DNA from: Suillus spraguei
Lineage: Eukaryota > Basidiomycota > Agaricomycetes > Boletales > Suillaceae
Direction of reading: 5' to 3'
Length of the DNA stretch: 52,643 bases
Assembly (NCBI GenBank): GCA_016800925.1
Contig: JABCPU010000449.1
Location: forward strand, 1-52,643
Each line of letters starts with the position of its first letter. Position 1 is the first letter of the stretch. The translations under genes were made by a program, and so were the position numbers. The notes under the pieces are model-generated. The model had not been told where the DNA came from and did not search any database. It was given only the letters and a program-made list of their open reading frames with translations. Shown one piece after another: positions 1 through 13,036 of the stretch.

Positions 1-11
1 CATGATGGTAA

Positions 12-149
12 AGGAACAACTTACACTCGAAAAGCTTTTGTTACTTCGCACACTCCAATGCATCGAGTAAAGATGGAAAATGTAAACACTGCAGAACCCA
101 TATGCATGCCACTGTGGAATGCAAAGTTTGGGCAAGGTACAAAGCGTTT
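12..149 (+). pseudogene. Possible LTR-retrotransposon gag zinc-knuckle relic
   Basis: One frame contains C-K-H-C-R-T-H-M-H-A-T-V-E-C (bases 81-122), which fits the CCHC knuckle C-X2-C-X4-H-X4-C of copia/gypsy Gag proteins. The frame has stops just upstream (bases 3-11) and a stop soon after, and nearby frames carry only short open stretches. This would be a decayed fragment cut by the window edge. A chance match to a short motif is possible, so confidence is low. Confidence 0.3.
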
Positions 150-1599
150 GCCCTGTAAGGCTGTACTGCCTCGTTCACCCATCAAAGTTTGCTCCACTTT
201 CGCACGTTCTGACATGCCGGGTGAGTCCGATTTGAACATCCGAGTTTGGACCTTCGGATTCGTCCGGTACTTTTCTTCTACGTACTAACCACTTGCTAGC
301 TACAACGCCTCTGTCCTTGAGGCTTCAATGCACCAGGATTCGGCACTAAAGGCACATATCCCCGCCAAGTAACGTCAAACCTTCTTTTACCAGAAAGATG
401 GCCTCATTTGAGACTGACGCTCGCATAGCCATTTGCAGACAATAATCACCGTTAACGGTGGAAGCCTGGATTGTTCGATTGTTCGGTTCGATATAACGAT
501 TACGACAGATCACCGGGATTTCCTTCAACTGCGCTGACATTCTAGATTTATTTGGCTTAGAGGTGCTACTAGTACTTACGAATTATCAGGGCCGACAAAG
601 TTGCCGAAGTCTTTTCATTATGTTCTTGCAGGGCCGGCTGGTACCTAGTTTTCGTCACGACTCGGCCATTCGGATTGGTGACGAGGCCCATCGCACACTC
701 GGCAGGAGCTTTCGACCACAGATCATTTGTGTCACAAAACGCGTACGGGCTCGGGCACCCGATGCCGTCGCCATTAAGGCTTATCGATAGATGAGCACAT
801 GGTGCCTGGTAGGCGCTCATATCTTCCAAGCGTCATTAACCTCGTCGTTCTTGAGGTATTTACAAAGGCTAGAACTACTGTCCTGGGACGACCATAGCAT
901 CATGATGCACACAACCAGAAGCCATTACTATGACTGTACCCATCATGGAATATTTGGTAGGTAATTTGTCATTGGAAGCAAGAATCATCAAGTTCATATA
1001 CACAAATTCATCCGTCACTGAATCACTCTTGACAGCTTGATTTTCATGTAGCCCAGTCTGGCTATCAAAGTTATCTTTTACAAGGTTTTGGTGCATCATC
1101 TCCGATGGCGTGCACTGCGTGATTGACGTTCTCCTGTTTCAATGAAAAAAAGACAAAGACCGAAAATTCTCGGTTCCCAGAAATAGCGTCACTTCATGTA
1201 TCGAATTTGGTTATCCGGAACGCCTCGGGATTCTTCAGGCCGAAGGATGTAACTTCGATTAAATTAATCAGGGATATGATACCTGTGAGATGATCAGCAC
1301 CGTGACCATGGTCAGCAACAACGGCTGTACATGGAGCCTGAAACACTGGAGCTCGTTCCTCGAAGCAGTGCCATTCCAGGGATCCGCAAGTTTTCCCACG
1401 AGGTATAGAGGAAAATGCTAATATAGGAATAGATTGTCTGTACGCAATATTTACGAGAATGTTATCCAAAAAGCATTTTAATACCGCACCGTATGGCAGC
1501 CGAAGACTGTTGGACCGAGACTGAAGGAACCGACACTATTCGGATAGCAAACTGATAAATACCAGGTGAGCGTCGTGTAGAACATCAACCTCCGTCGCC
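150..1599. other. Region with no secure gene
   Basis: Only short ORFs occur on both strands. Several minus-strand ones (346-540, 569-829, 875-1099, 1194-1469) lie in series and could be exons of a minus-strand gene. I could not join them with good splice sites and I recognise no domain. The last ~100 bases are the presumed promoter and 5'UTR of the squalene monooxygenase gene. Confidence 0.4.
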
Positions 1600-3225
1600 A
1601 TGTCCTCTTCTTCCTCCTCTTACGACGTAATCATTGTTGGTGCAGGTGTAGTAGGCCCGTCCCTTGCCTATGCCCTAGCCACCAAGAGGTCAGATAGACA
1701 CGCTCCCCTCCGGATAGCCCTACTTGAGCGTTCATTGGCCAAACCAGACCGTATGGTCGCTGAATTGCTCCAACCTGGCGGTGTCAACTCAATCAAGAAA
1801 CTCGGTCTGGAGTCATGTATCGCAGATTTTGACACCGCTGCCCTAGAAGGTTTTTACGTAATGCGAGGGGATCAGGGCATTTCTGTCACGTTCCCTGATG
1901 GTCATGTCGGCCGAGCTTTCGAACACGGAGATTTTATTATGGCATTGCGTGAGCGCGCTCGGAATGCGCCCAATGTCGAAATGATCGAGACCACGGTCAC
2001 CGGTCTTATTGAGGACGAACGCACGCATCGTGTCACCGGTGTTCGCGCCTCCAGACCGGGCGGTCAGTCGGAGTCGTTCTCTGCTGACCTTGTCATCCTC
2101 GCCGACGGCTCATTATCCAAGTTTAGGTCTGCTGTCCTGGGGCAGATGCAATATGAACCTGTGCAAAAGGGTTATTTAGCAGGCGTGATTGTGAAAGACC
2201 TAAAGCTGCCCCAGTCCAAGTACGCCACCATGGTTGTGCTGAAGGGCGCTGGACCGGTCGTCCTTTATGACCTCCCTAATGACGAGTATCGGATGCTGAT
2301 CGAGTTGAAAGATCCCCCGCCGGCGGATCTCAAGGTTTGTAGTTCTTCCTTCTGGTCGTCATCTCCCCTTCTTACTATCAATGTTCTAGGAACATCTGGT
2401 GAATGATGTCGTGCCCCAGCTTCCCCTGGTGATGCACGCACCTATTCTCGCTGCTCTGGAAACGTCACGTGTACGACGCGTGCCTCATTATTATCTTCCG
2501 TCCACAAAGCAGGGGCAATCCAGCAAGGCAGGCGCGTTCCTATTAGGAGATTCATTAAACATGCGTCATCCCCTAACTGCGGGCGGAATGACGGTCGGCT
2601 TAAATGACGCGGTCATCATCGCTGACCTCCTTTCCGAACTTCCAAACTTTAAGAACTGGGATCAGATCTCGGCCGTACTCCAGAAGTGGACGCACCTAAG
2701 AAAACCACTCGCATCTACCATCAATATCATGAGCATGAGTTGGGCTGGCCTATTCGCAGCTGAAGGTACGCCTATCTTGACTACCTAATCGTTGGAGACT
2801 TACGATCGTTCATGTACGTAGGCGAAGGGTTTGAAATTCTGCAAGACGGCGCATTCAAGTATATTGGGCAAGGTCCCGAATACTCTGTGCCAGCCATGTC
2901 GTTAGCAACTGGGTTAGTGATATACTGATAATTCTCATGAATGTGCTGATCGAACTGTGCCATGAACAGAATTACTGCCTCGCCATCACAGCTAACACGC
3001 AGTTCTCTTGCCATCGCATTTTACTCCATTTGGGTGCTATTCACGCATCCCAAACCTGGAAACAAATACGCTCCGCGATTTTACGAATACCCGTGGCTCA
3101 TGATCAAAGCACTGAACGTCGTAAGTTTTGCGGTTGCGTATTTTAGAACATGTTGACCAATGTTTTCGGTATAGATGTGGACATTGGGTACAGTGATGGG
3201 CCCGGTCATGTGGGCGGAGAAGTGA
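1600..3225 (+). CDS. ERG1: Squalene monooxygenase (squalene epoxidase)
   Basis: FAD- and NADPH-dependent ER enzyme converting squalene to 2,3-oxidosqualene, the first oxygenation of sterol synthesis and the allylamine target in fungi. Five exons read as 1600-2334, 2390-2765, 2822-2912, 2970-3120 and 3175-3225, all GT-AG and in frame, giving 467 aa. Visible motifs are the N-terminal dinucleotide fold VIIVGAGVVGPSLAYALA, the mid-protein ADGSLSKFR, and the FAD-binding LLGDSLNMRHPLTAGGMTVG. Two hydrophobic stretches near the C-terminus (SLAIAFYSIWVLF and the last ~15 residues) fit the family's membrane tail. The protein starts almost directly at the FAD fold, so it lacks the N-terminal transmembrane leader of animal enzymes. 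The start ATG follows an in-frame-free leader and a Ser run. Function is confident; splice junctions are predicted. Confidence 0.93.
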
Positions 3226-4667
3226 TCCTCTTGCGATTTTCATTTCCATAGATCAGTAGACTTCAGATCATTCCTTATGCGACATTTATGATTAATGGAT
3301 TATTATTCTCACCGCGCATTTTTCCAAGTCCAGCGGACTTTGTCACTATCGTAAACCCATCGATTCATCACCGATATCAGTCGGATATTAGTTGCTGGCC
3401 GGCATTGCTGCGGTGATGGTCTACGTGATCACAATGAGAACACCGGCACAGGTCGACAGATCCTGTGAATGTAATTTGTTCGAATTTGCAAAGAATTGAC
3501 TTCCTATTATATTTTGTTTGCGAGTTGAATTTATTACTTATTTGCGACTGTTTTCGTCTTGAGTGGAAAGCTACACATAGTAACTGCAAAAACGGAGCAA
3601 AACCTGTAACTTGCAGGTTGCACAAAAATGGCAGCGAGACGAAATGAGATACATTTATATTAATAAGAATGTGATTTTGCAACGGTGGGAGGAATACTCT
3701 TTTGATTTGACGCGTTATAGATCGTTACAAAGTCCTGATAAGAACCGACAGACCGGTGAAGGATAACAATACGTAGGACCGTATCACGTTCTGATGAAAA
3801 TGCGAACTAGAGTGATAACGCGATGAGGTAAAACTTACGGATGCGTAGAGTAAAGCTCTTCGGCCCATCACTCAAACACCGAGGGCGACAGCCAATTGCA
3901 ATTGCGCCTCATCACGATGAGATGTTCAGAAGTCACATAGCGCCTGTCATACATGCATTATGAATCCAATCACTGCGAAGCCAAACCCAACCCAAAAGTA
4001 CTCAGGGCGTCATTCCACCCGCTGCAGTTACCCGTCTCCTTTAGCTAGGGCAAAGGGGACGCTAGGTAGCGGGAATTTGCAAGGGGTCACCGCGCTGACC
4101 GTCATCTCGTTTTGTTTCACAATGTTACTCAGCTAAGCCTATATATACCCAGTGGAGCACAAGTTCCCCGACTGCAATCGTCATGCGTTCGCTGACCCGC
4201 CAGCATGAGCGGCTCTAGGTAACTAGTATTACTGTAGTTTACGCCTGTGGGGGGATAGGAAGCTTCAGATCCCAGATCTGGTGGACTTTAGCAATCCTCA
4301 ACGTATCAGTGAGACCATACTTACTGCAGTAATGAACCGTTTCTGAACCGACCGATGCTGGAATATATATTCCAATCATCAACTCGTGTACCCTGGGTGC
4401 CCATCTGGACTCGGTATGACCCATCCGCATCGTCGACCGTGAACGCATCCAACGCCTTCCGCAATACTACTGACAATTTGATAACAGCTGTCAGGAAACT
4501 CGCACTCCAGTGACAAAGGTTTGTGACTCCTTCAGCGTGACGAGTGACTTGCATCCTCCTCAGTGAGATAGATCATGACTTGACTCGGATCTGGATATCT
4601 TGTCTGCGCTGCGATCGTTATCGGATCGTCCATCTCCTAGTTAGAATCATCAACCAACGAATCATTC
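3226..4667. other. Intergenic region
   Basis: About 1.4 kb without a supported gene. It holds a TATA-like tatatatac at 4139-4147. A minus-strand ORF pair at 4239-4554 reads protein-like but matches no family I know and has no clear partner exons. The last ~100 bases are the leader of the cytidine deaminase gene. Confidence 0.45.
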
Positions 4668-5354
<687 letters not shown>

Positions 5355-5646
5355 GCACTAAGCTTTTGATACTTGTTTGAACTCATCTAGATCATGTATG
5401 CAATAAGAGAATATCATGTCTTATAGGACTGAATGATTTTACAGTCTTGTTGGGAAGAACGAATTGTAGTCTTGTTTGATGTAGTAGTAGAAACATGTCG
5501 CTCGAAATGGTAGTAGAACTGGTTGTGTGGCTGTGAAAAGCAGCCGTGTCACTGACAGCTGCGGGTCCGGGAAGCAAGGGCATTATAATATACGACCTAG
5601 TACTACTTGCAGTCTCGCACTACACCTTATCATCGACATCCACGAC

Positions 5647-8600
5647 ATGGCTCCCTGGCATAGGACAGCTGCTTTTATATGGTCAACGCTAGCTTTTCTT
5701 CTTTATTTTGGTTACACGTCAGCTGCTGGTCCAGAACATGCTGTAAACTACTTCAACAATGCACCAGCCCGGTTGTTCTTTTTCGACGATACGACTGTGA
5801 GGCATTCATATCTGCCTCAGGGTTCACTTAATCACTCACTTAATTCTCCAGAGTGTGATATACCATGACGCTATCTTCGGGGACATACATGTTTCTCAGG
5901 ACGAAGGCAAGAACTGGAAGCGCGCTGATGACATACCACCTGGCGAGGCTGCAATGTTTATTGAGCACCCATTCAACAATCGCGTGGTGCGTTACTGTCC
6001 ATACTCCTATTCCCAGCATATATCACCTGCCTCGAACACACTGACGTGGCTTTCGACCTGACCTAATTCTATCCAGGCATTCGTATTAACAAACTCCTAC
6101 ACGCATTACCGCACAGACGACCGCGGAAAGTCATGGCGCACGTTCAACGTCCCTGAGTTGATATCCTACGTCCCAAAACCACTCTCGTTCCACTCAGATC
6201 CCCAGAAGCAGGAGTACACCCTCTTCCAGGGTACTCAGTGTGATAAAATTCCCTGGGGAGAGCAATGTCGAGACGTGGTGCGCACTTATTTCACATATAT
6301 ATATTACTTGCATCCAAATTTCTATGTAGACATACTACACCAAAGATGGATTCGCCTCACCACCACAAATACTCCTAGAGGACGTCTCCCGTTGCCAATT
6401 CGCCCATAGTAGTAAGGATTTCAAACATGACGCTGACGAAGATCTCATCTATTGCGTCGCCTTCGACTCTTCCGCTACGACTGGCTCGCACAACCTCGCG
6501 AGCAGTCGTCTGTACTCCAGCACAGACTTCTTCGCCACCAAGCAGAACGAAGACCTTGGCCTTGGCAAGAATGCCAAGGGTGTCGTTGCGTTCGCGATCG
6601 TGTCCAAGTTTGCCGTGGTTGCGCTCAAGGACTTGACGCCCGGCAGCGATGGCGATATGCTATTGTATGTTACTGTGAACACCAAGGAATGGGCCAAGGC
6701 GCAGTTCCCACAATCCTCCCAGGCGCGCTTGCGGGAGAACGCATACACCATCGTCGAGTCTACAATTCACTCTCTGGCAGTAGATGTCGTCTTGCACGAC
6801 ATGATCACCGTTGGTACCCTGTTTGTCAGCAACTCCAACGGCACCTACTTTGTGGAGAGCTTGAAGGACACAAATAGGAACATGATGGGGTACGTTGACT
6901 ACGAGACCATATATGGCGTTGAGGGTGTGGGTATTGCCAATGTCGTCGCCAATGCGCAAGATGTTGAGAGGAAGATGTCAACCAAACAATTACGGTCGGT
7001 CATCACTTTCAATGACGGTGAGGAACGGTGTTTTTTGTTACCTTTGAATTGAACTCACATCTTTGCAGGCAGCTCGTGGGATCCTCTTGTCGCTCCTAGC
7101 GGTACCTGCTCCTCTGAACCATGTTCGCTGCACTTGCACTCAGTAACAGATATGCACAACTATGGCCCCATTTTCTCCTCCCCTGCTCCTGGCTTCGTCA
7201 TGGGCGTAGGTTCCATTGGAAAGGTGCTCGCGCCATATGCTGAAAGCAACACCTACATGAGCACCGACGCCGGCCTGACATGGTCCATGGTCCACGAAGG
7301 CCCATTCCAATATGAATTCGGCGATTCCGGAAGTGTCATCGTCGTTGTCGATGATGAGCAACCTACCGACTCTATCCTGTACTCCACGGACATGGGGCAG
7401 AACTGGTACGTCTTGGCACCCTGCTGCTCGCTGCTGGTGCGATTTTACTGAAACGCCCTACCCTATAGGAATACGTACAATGTTGGGATCCAATTCCGTG
7501 CTAGGGGCCTGACGACGGTATCAGATTCGACGTCTCAGAAGTTCCTTCTCCTCGGCCAGGTCATGCGGCAGTCACAAGAACCCGATAAGGGCCACAATGC
7601 TGTCATCTACCTCGACTTCGCTGCCCTTGACCGCCCAAAGTGTGGTTCAAGTGACAAGGAGCAATGGTATGCAATAGCCAATTCCAAAACAGCGTGTATA
7701 ATGGGTGCCAAGGTCTGTTACTGATATAATCCTTGCGATGAGAAGGGTCTTGCTGATATATTATGAAGCAATGGTACACCAGGCGCAAGGCTAACGCAAA
7801 TTGCTACGTGGGTGAGAAATTCCATGATCCGGAAGTTCATGATGACAAGTGCCCATGCGAGGAACATGATTTCGAGTGGTATGTCGGTCCTCGTTACTTT
7901 ACCCATCAAGATTACACATGCGTTGTTCTAGTGACTACAACTACGTGCGGAGCGATGGTAAATGTGTGCCTTCAGGTCCTGAGCGTATACCCAGCACCCA
8001 ATGTACCCTGGGGACGCCCGGCGAAAAGTACATGGGTTCATCGGGATATCGCAAGATCCCTGGGAACAAGTGTGAAGGTGGCTCTCGTTTGGACGAACCC
8101 GTGTCCAAAGATTGTTCTGGGGGTGAGTGCTTCAGAAGTGATGGTGGGTCTGTGTCTCATGTGTCATTTGCAGCTGCACCTGCCGAAGGAGCAGTCGTTC
8201 ACCAGGTTGTATGTTTCTGTTCTCACCTATCTTTCCAGTATAAAGACTTAATATGTTGTAGCATCCATTCCCTAGCAATGTTGTACAGAGCGAGTATTTC
8301 AGGAGCTCGAAGGTGAGTGTCCTGTCCAACGTACCACATTAATACCTCAGGTCACGTTTACTTCCATAGACTATCCTCATCCGTCTTGCCGACCTCACAG
8401 TATGGCAATCTAGCAACGAGGGTTACACATGGGAACAAAAGTTCCCGGAGGAGCGTTTCGTGGCAATCTATATGCACACACACAGCAACGAGCGCGCATA
8501 CCTTATCACCAACTCCCAAAAGTTTTACCACACAACAGACACAGGCCGCCACTGGCTTTCCTCCGACGCGCCTTCGCCTCCTAACACGTTCGGAGCCCAA

Positions 8601-11027
8601 GTGCTCCGCTTCCAACCTAGGACCGAATATCTCATCTGGATCGGTAATGTGGGCTGCCAACCTGAGTCGAGGTACGAAAACTGTCACGCGCAGGCCCAGT
8701 ACACGTGGAACAATGGGCAGAATTGGCGATTGGTGGAGGATTACGTCGTCAACTGTGACTGGGCACGCGATGAGGAGCTGCGGATCGATTCATCTCAGAT
8801 CCTATGTGAGTCGTATGCGAACAAACAGGGCTCGCAGGTGTTTTTCGGGAAAGAGAATGCGTTGCAGCTTGTATCTGGGACAGACTATTATGCGAAGAAG
8901 AGCAAACTGTTTGACCATGTCGCAGGGTTCACCAAGTTTTCAGAGTTTTTGATCGTGGCCGAGGTGAGTTTTTATTATTGTCTTGTGCGTGAGCTGTTGA
9001 TTGACTAGTTGTGTACTCGCAGTACCTCCCGAATAGGGGTACGCTTGACCTTCAGGTCTCGCTTGATGGACGGACGTTTGCTCTTGGGAACTACCCTCCT
9101 GGCATGCATCCTGATTCTCACGTAGGCAGCATTGCCCTGACTCTACAAACGCTGGAATTGCTCATGATATTTTCTAGGCATACACTATCCTCGAGTCAAG
9201 CACCAAGTCCATCTTCCTACACGTGACCATGAGCGAGTCCCCACCTTGGGGCAATATCCTTAAATCTAACTCTAACGGAACTTACTTTGGGCTGTCTCTC
9301 GAGAACGTGAACAGGGACAATGGCGGCTTCGTTGACTTTGAGAAATTTGCGGGATTAGATGGCATTGCGATGGCCAATATAGTGGCCAATCCAGCAGAAG
9401 CTGCACTCACGGGTCACAAGACTGTGCAGACGAAGATCACGCATAATGACGGTATGCTTTGTGTCATGGGCATCTTTTGCCTCCCACTGACGTTTGCTTG
9501 TTATGTCAGGCGGCACTTGGCAGTCGCTTGTACCCCCTTCGGTGGATTCGCTGGGTATGAAGTACCTTTGTACATCAGTGGTATTTCGTACTCTTTTGCA
9601 CATTGCTGTTAATTGACTTATTTTGTCGCGTTTAGAACTGTGCACTCCACGTTCATGGGTTTACAGAGCGTTTCGACGCCCGGTCGACATATAGCAGCCC
9701 ATCCGTCGTTGGCGTAGTGATGGCAGTCGGAAATGTGGGTGAATCTCTCGCCACCTACACCGAAAGTGATACCTTCTTGTCCCGGAATGGCGGGTTCACA
9801 TGGGAAGAAGTGCACAAGGACGCCCATCTCTGGGAGTTCGGCGATTCAGGGTCTATCATCGTAATCGTGAACGACGAGGAGCCGACGGACCACGTCCTGT
9901 TTACTACAGACGAGGGTCTCACTTGGCGGGAATTCAAGTTTACGACGGAGAAGATCAGGGTGAAGGATATAATGACGGTGCCAGAGGATACAAGCCGGAA
10001 GTTTATACTCCTGGGTGATTATCCCGCGACGCGTGACTCGGTGATCGTGCATTTAGATTTCTCATCTCTCACACATAAAAAATGTGAGTAGGGTACTCTT
10101 ATACTCGATGATGGATGTTGAACTCATTCTTCCAGGCATCGTGGATGTGGACGATCCTGGTCACGATGACTTTGAGCTGTGGAGCCCCAGCGAAGAAAGA
10201 GACTCACTTTGCTTGTTCGGTCGACAGGTGAGTCGCTCGAACTGAGTTTTTTCTTTGTCGCCTACATCATGTACAGACGCTCTACCATCGCCGCAAGCGG
10301 GATGTCAACTGTGTTGTTGGAGATACGCCCAAGGCACTAGACAACATTGTGCAGAATTGCACATGCACGCGGGAGGACTTTGAGTGGTGAGTCACAGGGT
10401 GATACCGCCCGCTCAGAGTTAAATTTTAATCTGGGCACGAAAAACAGCGAATTCAACTATGTCCGCAACGGGGACAATGAATGCGTTCTTGTGCCGGGAA
10501 GGAAACCACGACCGTCAGATGATTCGTGTCGCAATGGAGAAGATTATTGGTATGATCGCACGGCGTACCAGAAGGTGCTCGTCTCCACTTGTGAGGGCGG
10601 CGACCGCATAGACCAAGGCACGCGACACCTGTGCCCTGGCATTAACGGCCACAGCGCGATATTTTGGATGATGGTGATTTTGTTCCCCTTTGCGATCACA
10701 GCGCTTGTCACATGGTGGTGGTACAGCAAGAGCGGAATGGCGAGAGGGCAAGTGGCATCTACTCTATGTACGCACGTTGTATGCTTATCGTTGATACACA
10801 GGACGATCCGTTTACCCGGAGGCGAGTATTCGCATGGGTCAGGGTCCGGTGTGATGGCTACGCTAGCATCTGTACCATGGTTCCTCCTCGGGCTTTCGGG
10901 CATCGCGTTCGAATATGTAGCATCAAGCCTGGAGTCTGTATCGATGGGCTACCGCACGAGGCGTGGATATAGGGATTTACCTGTAGACGAGGATGCGCAA
11001 GTTCTGCGTTTCGAGGACGAGGAATGA
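5647..11027 (+). CDS. VPS10: Vacuolar protein sorting receptor Vps10 (sortilin family)
   Basis: Type I receptor that carries vacuolar hydrolases from the trans-Golgi to the endosome and is recycled by retromer. The gene has many short exons and an estimated length of ~1,500 aa, normal for fungal Vps10 with two luminal VPS10 domains. An N-terminal signal peptide starts at 5647. Exon 1 (5647-5796) joins to 5852 in frame. Asp-box turns of the ten-bladed propellers recur ([56 protein letters not shown]). The two halves are internally repeated, as seen in [18 protein letters not shown] against [18 protein letters not shown]. Cys-rich 10CC-type segments follow each propeller. A transmembrane helix ([21 protein letters not shown]) and an acidic tail with [10 protein letters not shown], a plausible retromer/AP signal, end the protein. 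One intron appears to be GC-AG (10748-10801). Not every internal splice site was checked. Confidence 0.93.
10748..10801 (+). other. Putative GC-AG intron in VPS10
   Basis: The reading frame expected from the family (…MARG then TIRLPG) is obtained by removing 54 nt beginning gcaagt and ending acacag. No GT donor gives that junction. The 54 nt are a multiple of three and contain no in-frame stop, so retention would simply insert 18 residues after the membrane helix. Confidence 0.6.
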
Positions 11028-11279
11028 GCGGGGCGGAGGTCATACTTAGGCGAAACTACGTCGACTAGATATTAATAGTTCATACTGTCCTTGTAGGTAG
11101 TTATGTATGCTGGTTCTTATTTTTTTTGGCTGGGTATTCTGCTGTGGGATGAATTCGACCGATGATATTGCATGAATTGGACTAAGAGGATGACATTAGT
11201 ACTTTGTGGCAGTAAATAACACAGCGAATACAGGGCTAGCAAATATACATAGGTTGATCGTCCAAGTTCAATCTTTTGA

Positions 11280-12062
11280 CTAATCTATAACACCAAGATG
11301 GTCTTCCTTAATCGTTCCGATGGCAAACTGACCGTGTATTAACAGTTGTAGTCGTACGAAATTGAAAGACTCACAATTTCGGTAGCGTCAACGCGCGTTC
11401 CAACAATTTTTAGTCGTACACGGGTGTTCTTCTCGATGATCTGTTCGAGACGAGGTAGGGATATTAGGGGGACGGCACATAAATGGACGATACCTGGTCA
11501 TCCGATGCAAAAGATGGTGGGTTCGACGTCGGATCATATTTCATGTCCGGATGTATCAGCTAGAAGTGGTGCGAGATGTTGAGTGAAGCAGAACGGAACA
11601 ATATTCAAACTCACTTGGTGAGACACGAAAACTGTCAACGGCCCGACGTCAGCAAAGAAGCCCATCTACGCGTTATTCAGTACGGAGCAAGGAGACATAA
11701 GAATATATGGAGCACCTTGTTGACGTTATTTACAACCCCATCGACCACCTCTCCCTTGAATGGCTTGAAGACTATTGCACGATAACGGGTGATAAATTCG
11801 GCCTGGCCACTTCCGCTCAGTACCATGCCTTTTCCGATATCCAGGATGGAGACGACAGCAATGATGTAACCGAATGCGCCTGAACATGTTCCCTCTACGT
11901 CTGAGTAGAGTTTTGACTCGAGGAACTGCAACATTCGGGGGCCAAAGTATGACGGATGGAGGAGAATTGTATGCGTCAATTCTTTCTGAGCATTGAAGTT
12001 TGGTCATGACGAATCGAATGGTGACGGATCTCCTAGAGATAGGTACTCACGATGAAAAACAT
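11280..12062 (-). CDS. RPB7: RNA polymerase II subunit RPB7
   Basis: Forms the Rpb4/Rpb7 stalk of Pol II and binds nascent RNA through an N-terminal RNP-like fold and a C-terminal OB fold. Six exons on the minus strand read as 12062-12051, 11985-11716, 11665-11615, 11559-11494, 11440-11375 and 11327-11280. They total 513 nt and encode 170 aa, essentially the length of yeast and human Rpb7. Diagnostic segments are ILLHPSYFGP near the N-terminus, VEGTCSGAFGYIIAVVSI, the strongly conserved AIVFKPFKGEVVDGVVNNVN, FFADVGPLTVFVSHQLIHPD, and the C-terminal RLKIVGTRVDATEIFAIGTI. Exon 1 encodes only four residues (MFFI). The gene is tail-to-tail with VPS10 with about 250 bp between the stops. Confidence 0.95.
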
Positions 12063-12272
12063 GCTGGCTCGGTTAACACACAGTTAATGAATCACAGAGC
12101 GTAACTCACTCAAAGTGCGGCAGATGACGTAATACTCCCCGCGGTTAAAATCGTTCATCGTTCATGAACTTTGCGACTTTAGGAGCCAGGATATCTCAAG
12201 ACCTACTACTGCTATCACAAGTAGGGCACTACCATAGTCTGACTATAATAAGTACTTACTCGTGCTCACTCA

Positions 12273-12700
12273 TCACTCGCCCGCTGATTTTGTTTTAAGC
12301 AAATGATCATGCCGCCAGACGACCATCACAGTACTGTGACACCATGAGTTCAGGAAGCTTGCTATAAATAAATTTACATACCACAGGTGTTGGGTGAAAT
12401 CGTCGCTGTAAACGGCGCACGGAATAGAAAACGGACCTGGTTTGATGTATGTCAGGGCTTCCCTGCAGTTAAAAAAGCGGAGGGCCTGTTTTTTTCTGAA
12501 GGCCTCCCTTACATCTATCTCCGGAAGACCCCCAGCTTCGGTGAGTGGATTAATCAACAGTGGTACTTCATTGCGACGGCATCATCAATGGCTCGCAGGG
12601 TCTCACGCTCCAACGCGCCATACTCACCGATGGATTCGCGCACGGACAACTGTGCACAGCGCTGCAGAACCGTTGCGATATTCGACCATTTTTTCAGTTT
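12273..12700 (-). CDS. Unidentified small protein, exons partly resolved
   Basis: Three minus-strand coding-like blocks can be spliced in frame. A block near 12690-12570 reads QLSVRESIGEYGALERETLR then AIDDAVAMK. It joins across a ~60-nt intron (gtacca…tgtaag) to EAFRKKQALRFFNCREALTY, and then across a 48-nt intron (gtatgt…cacag) to a last block ending KTKSAGE and a stop at 12273. The product is charged and largely helical. I do not recognise it. The 5' end is not found: the first block has no ATG and probably follows another intron between 12700 and 12930. It lies between RPB7 and the protease. It could be a truncated gene. Confidence 0.4.
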
Positions 12701-13036
12701 TCAGGAATGAACAAGAAAGACGGGAAACACAGCATACACTCCATTACTACTGTGATAAACCAAAACACGATACAACGGAATCGTGCGCAGGCGTGCGGAT
12801 TGTTTGCATAATCTAGTCATACAGAAACTCAACCACCATGGAATAAGACTTCCATAGTCTATTTGAGAAGAGTCCATACAAATCCGTATGCTGCTTTGCA
12901 TCTGAAAAATGATCCTTTGTATACTTTGGCAATTTCATAACAGTGAATTGGTGGTGGCATCAGTGAACGGGGTTCTGGCAAAACCGACGAGGGATCTGGA
13001 GCCATCTAACACAGTGTAGAAGCGCTGGACAAATGT

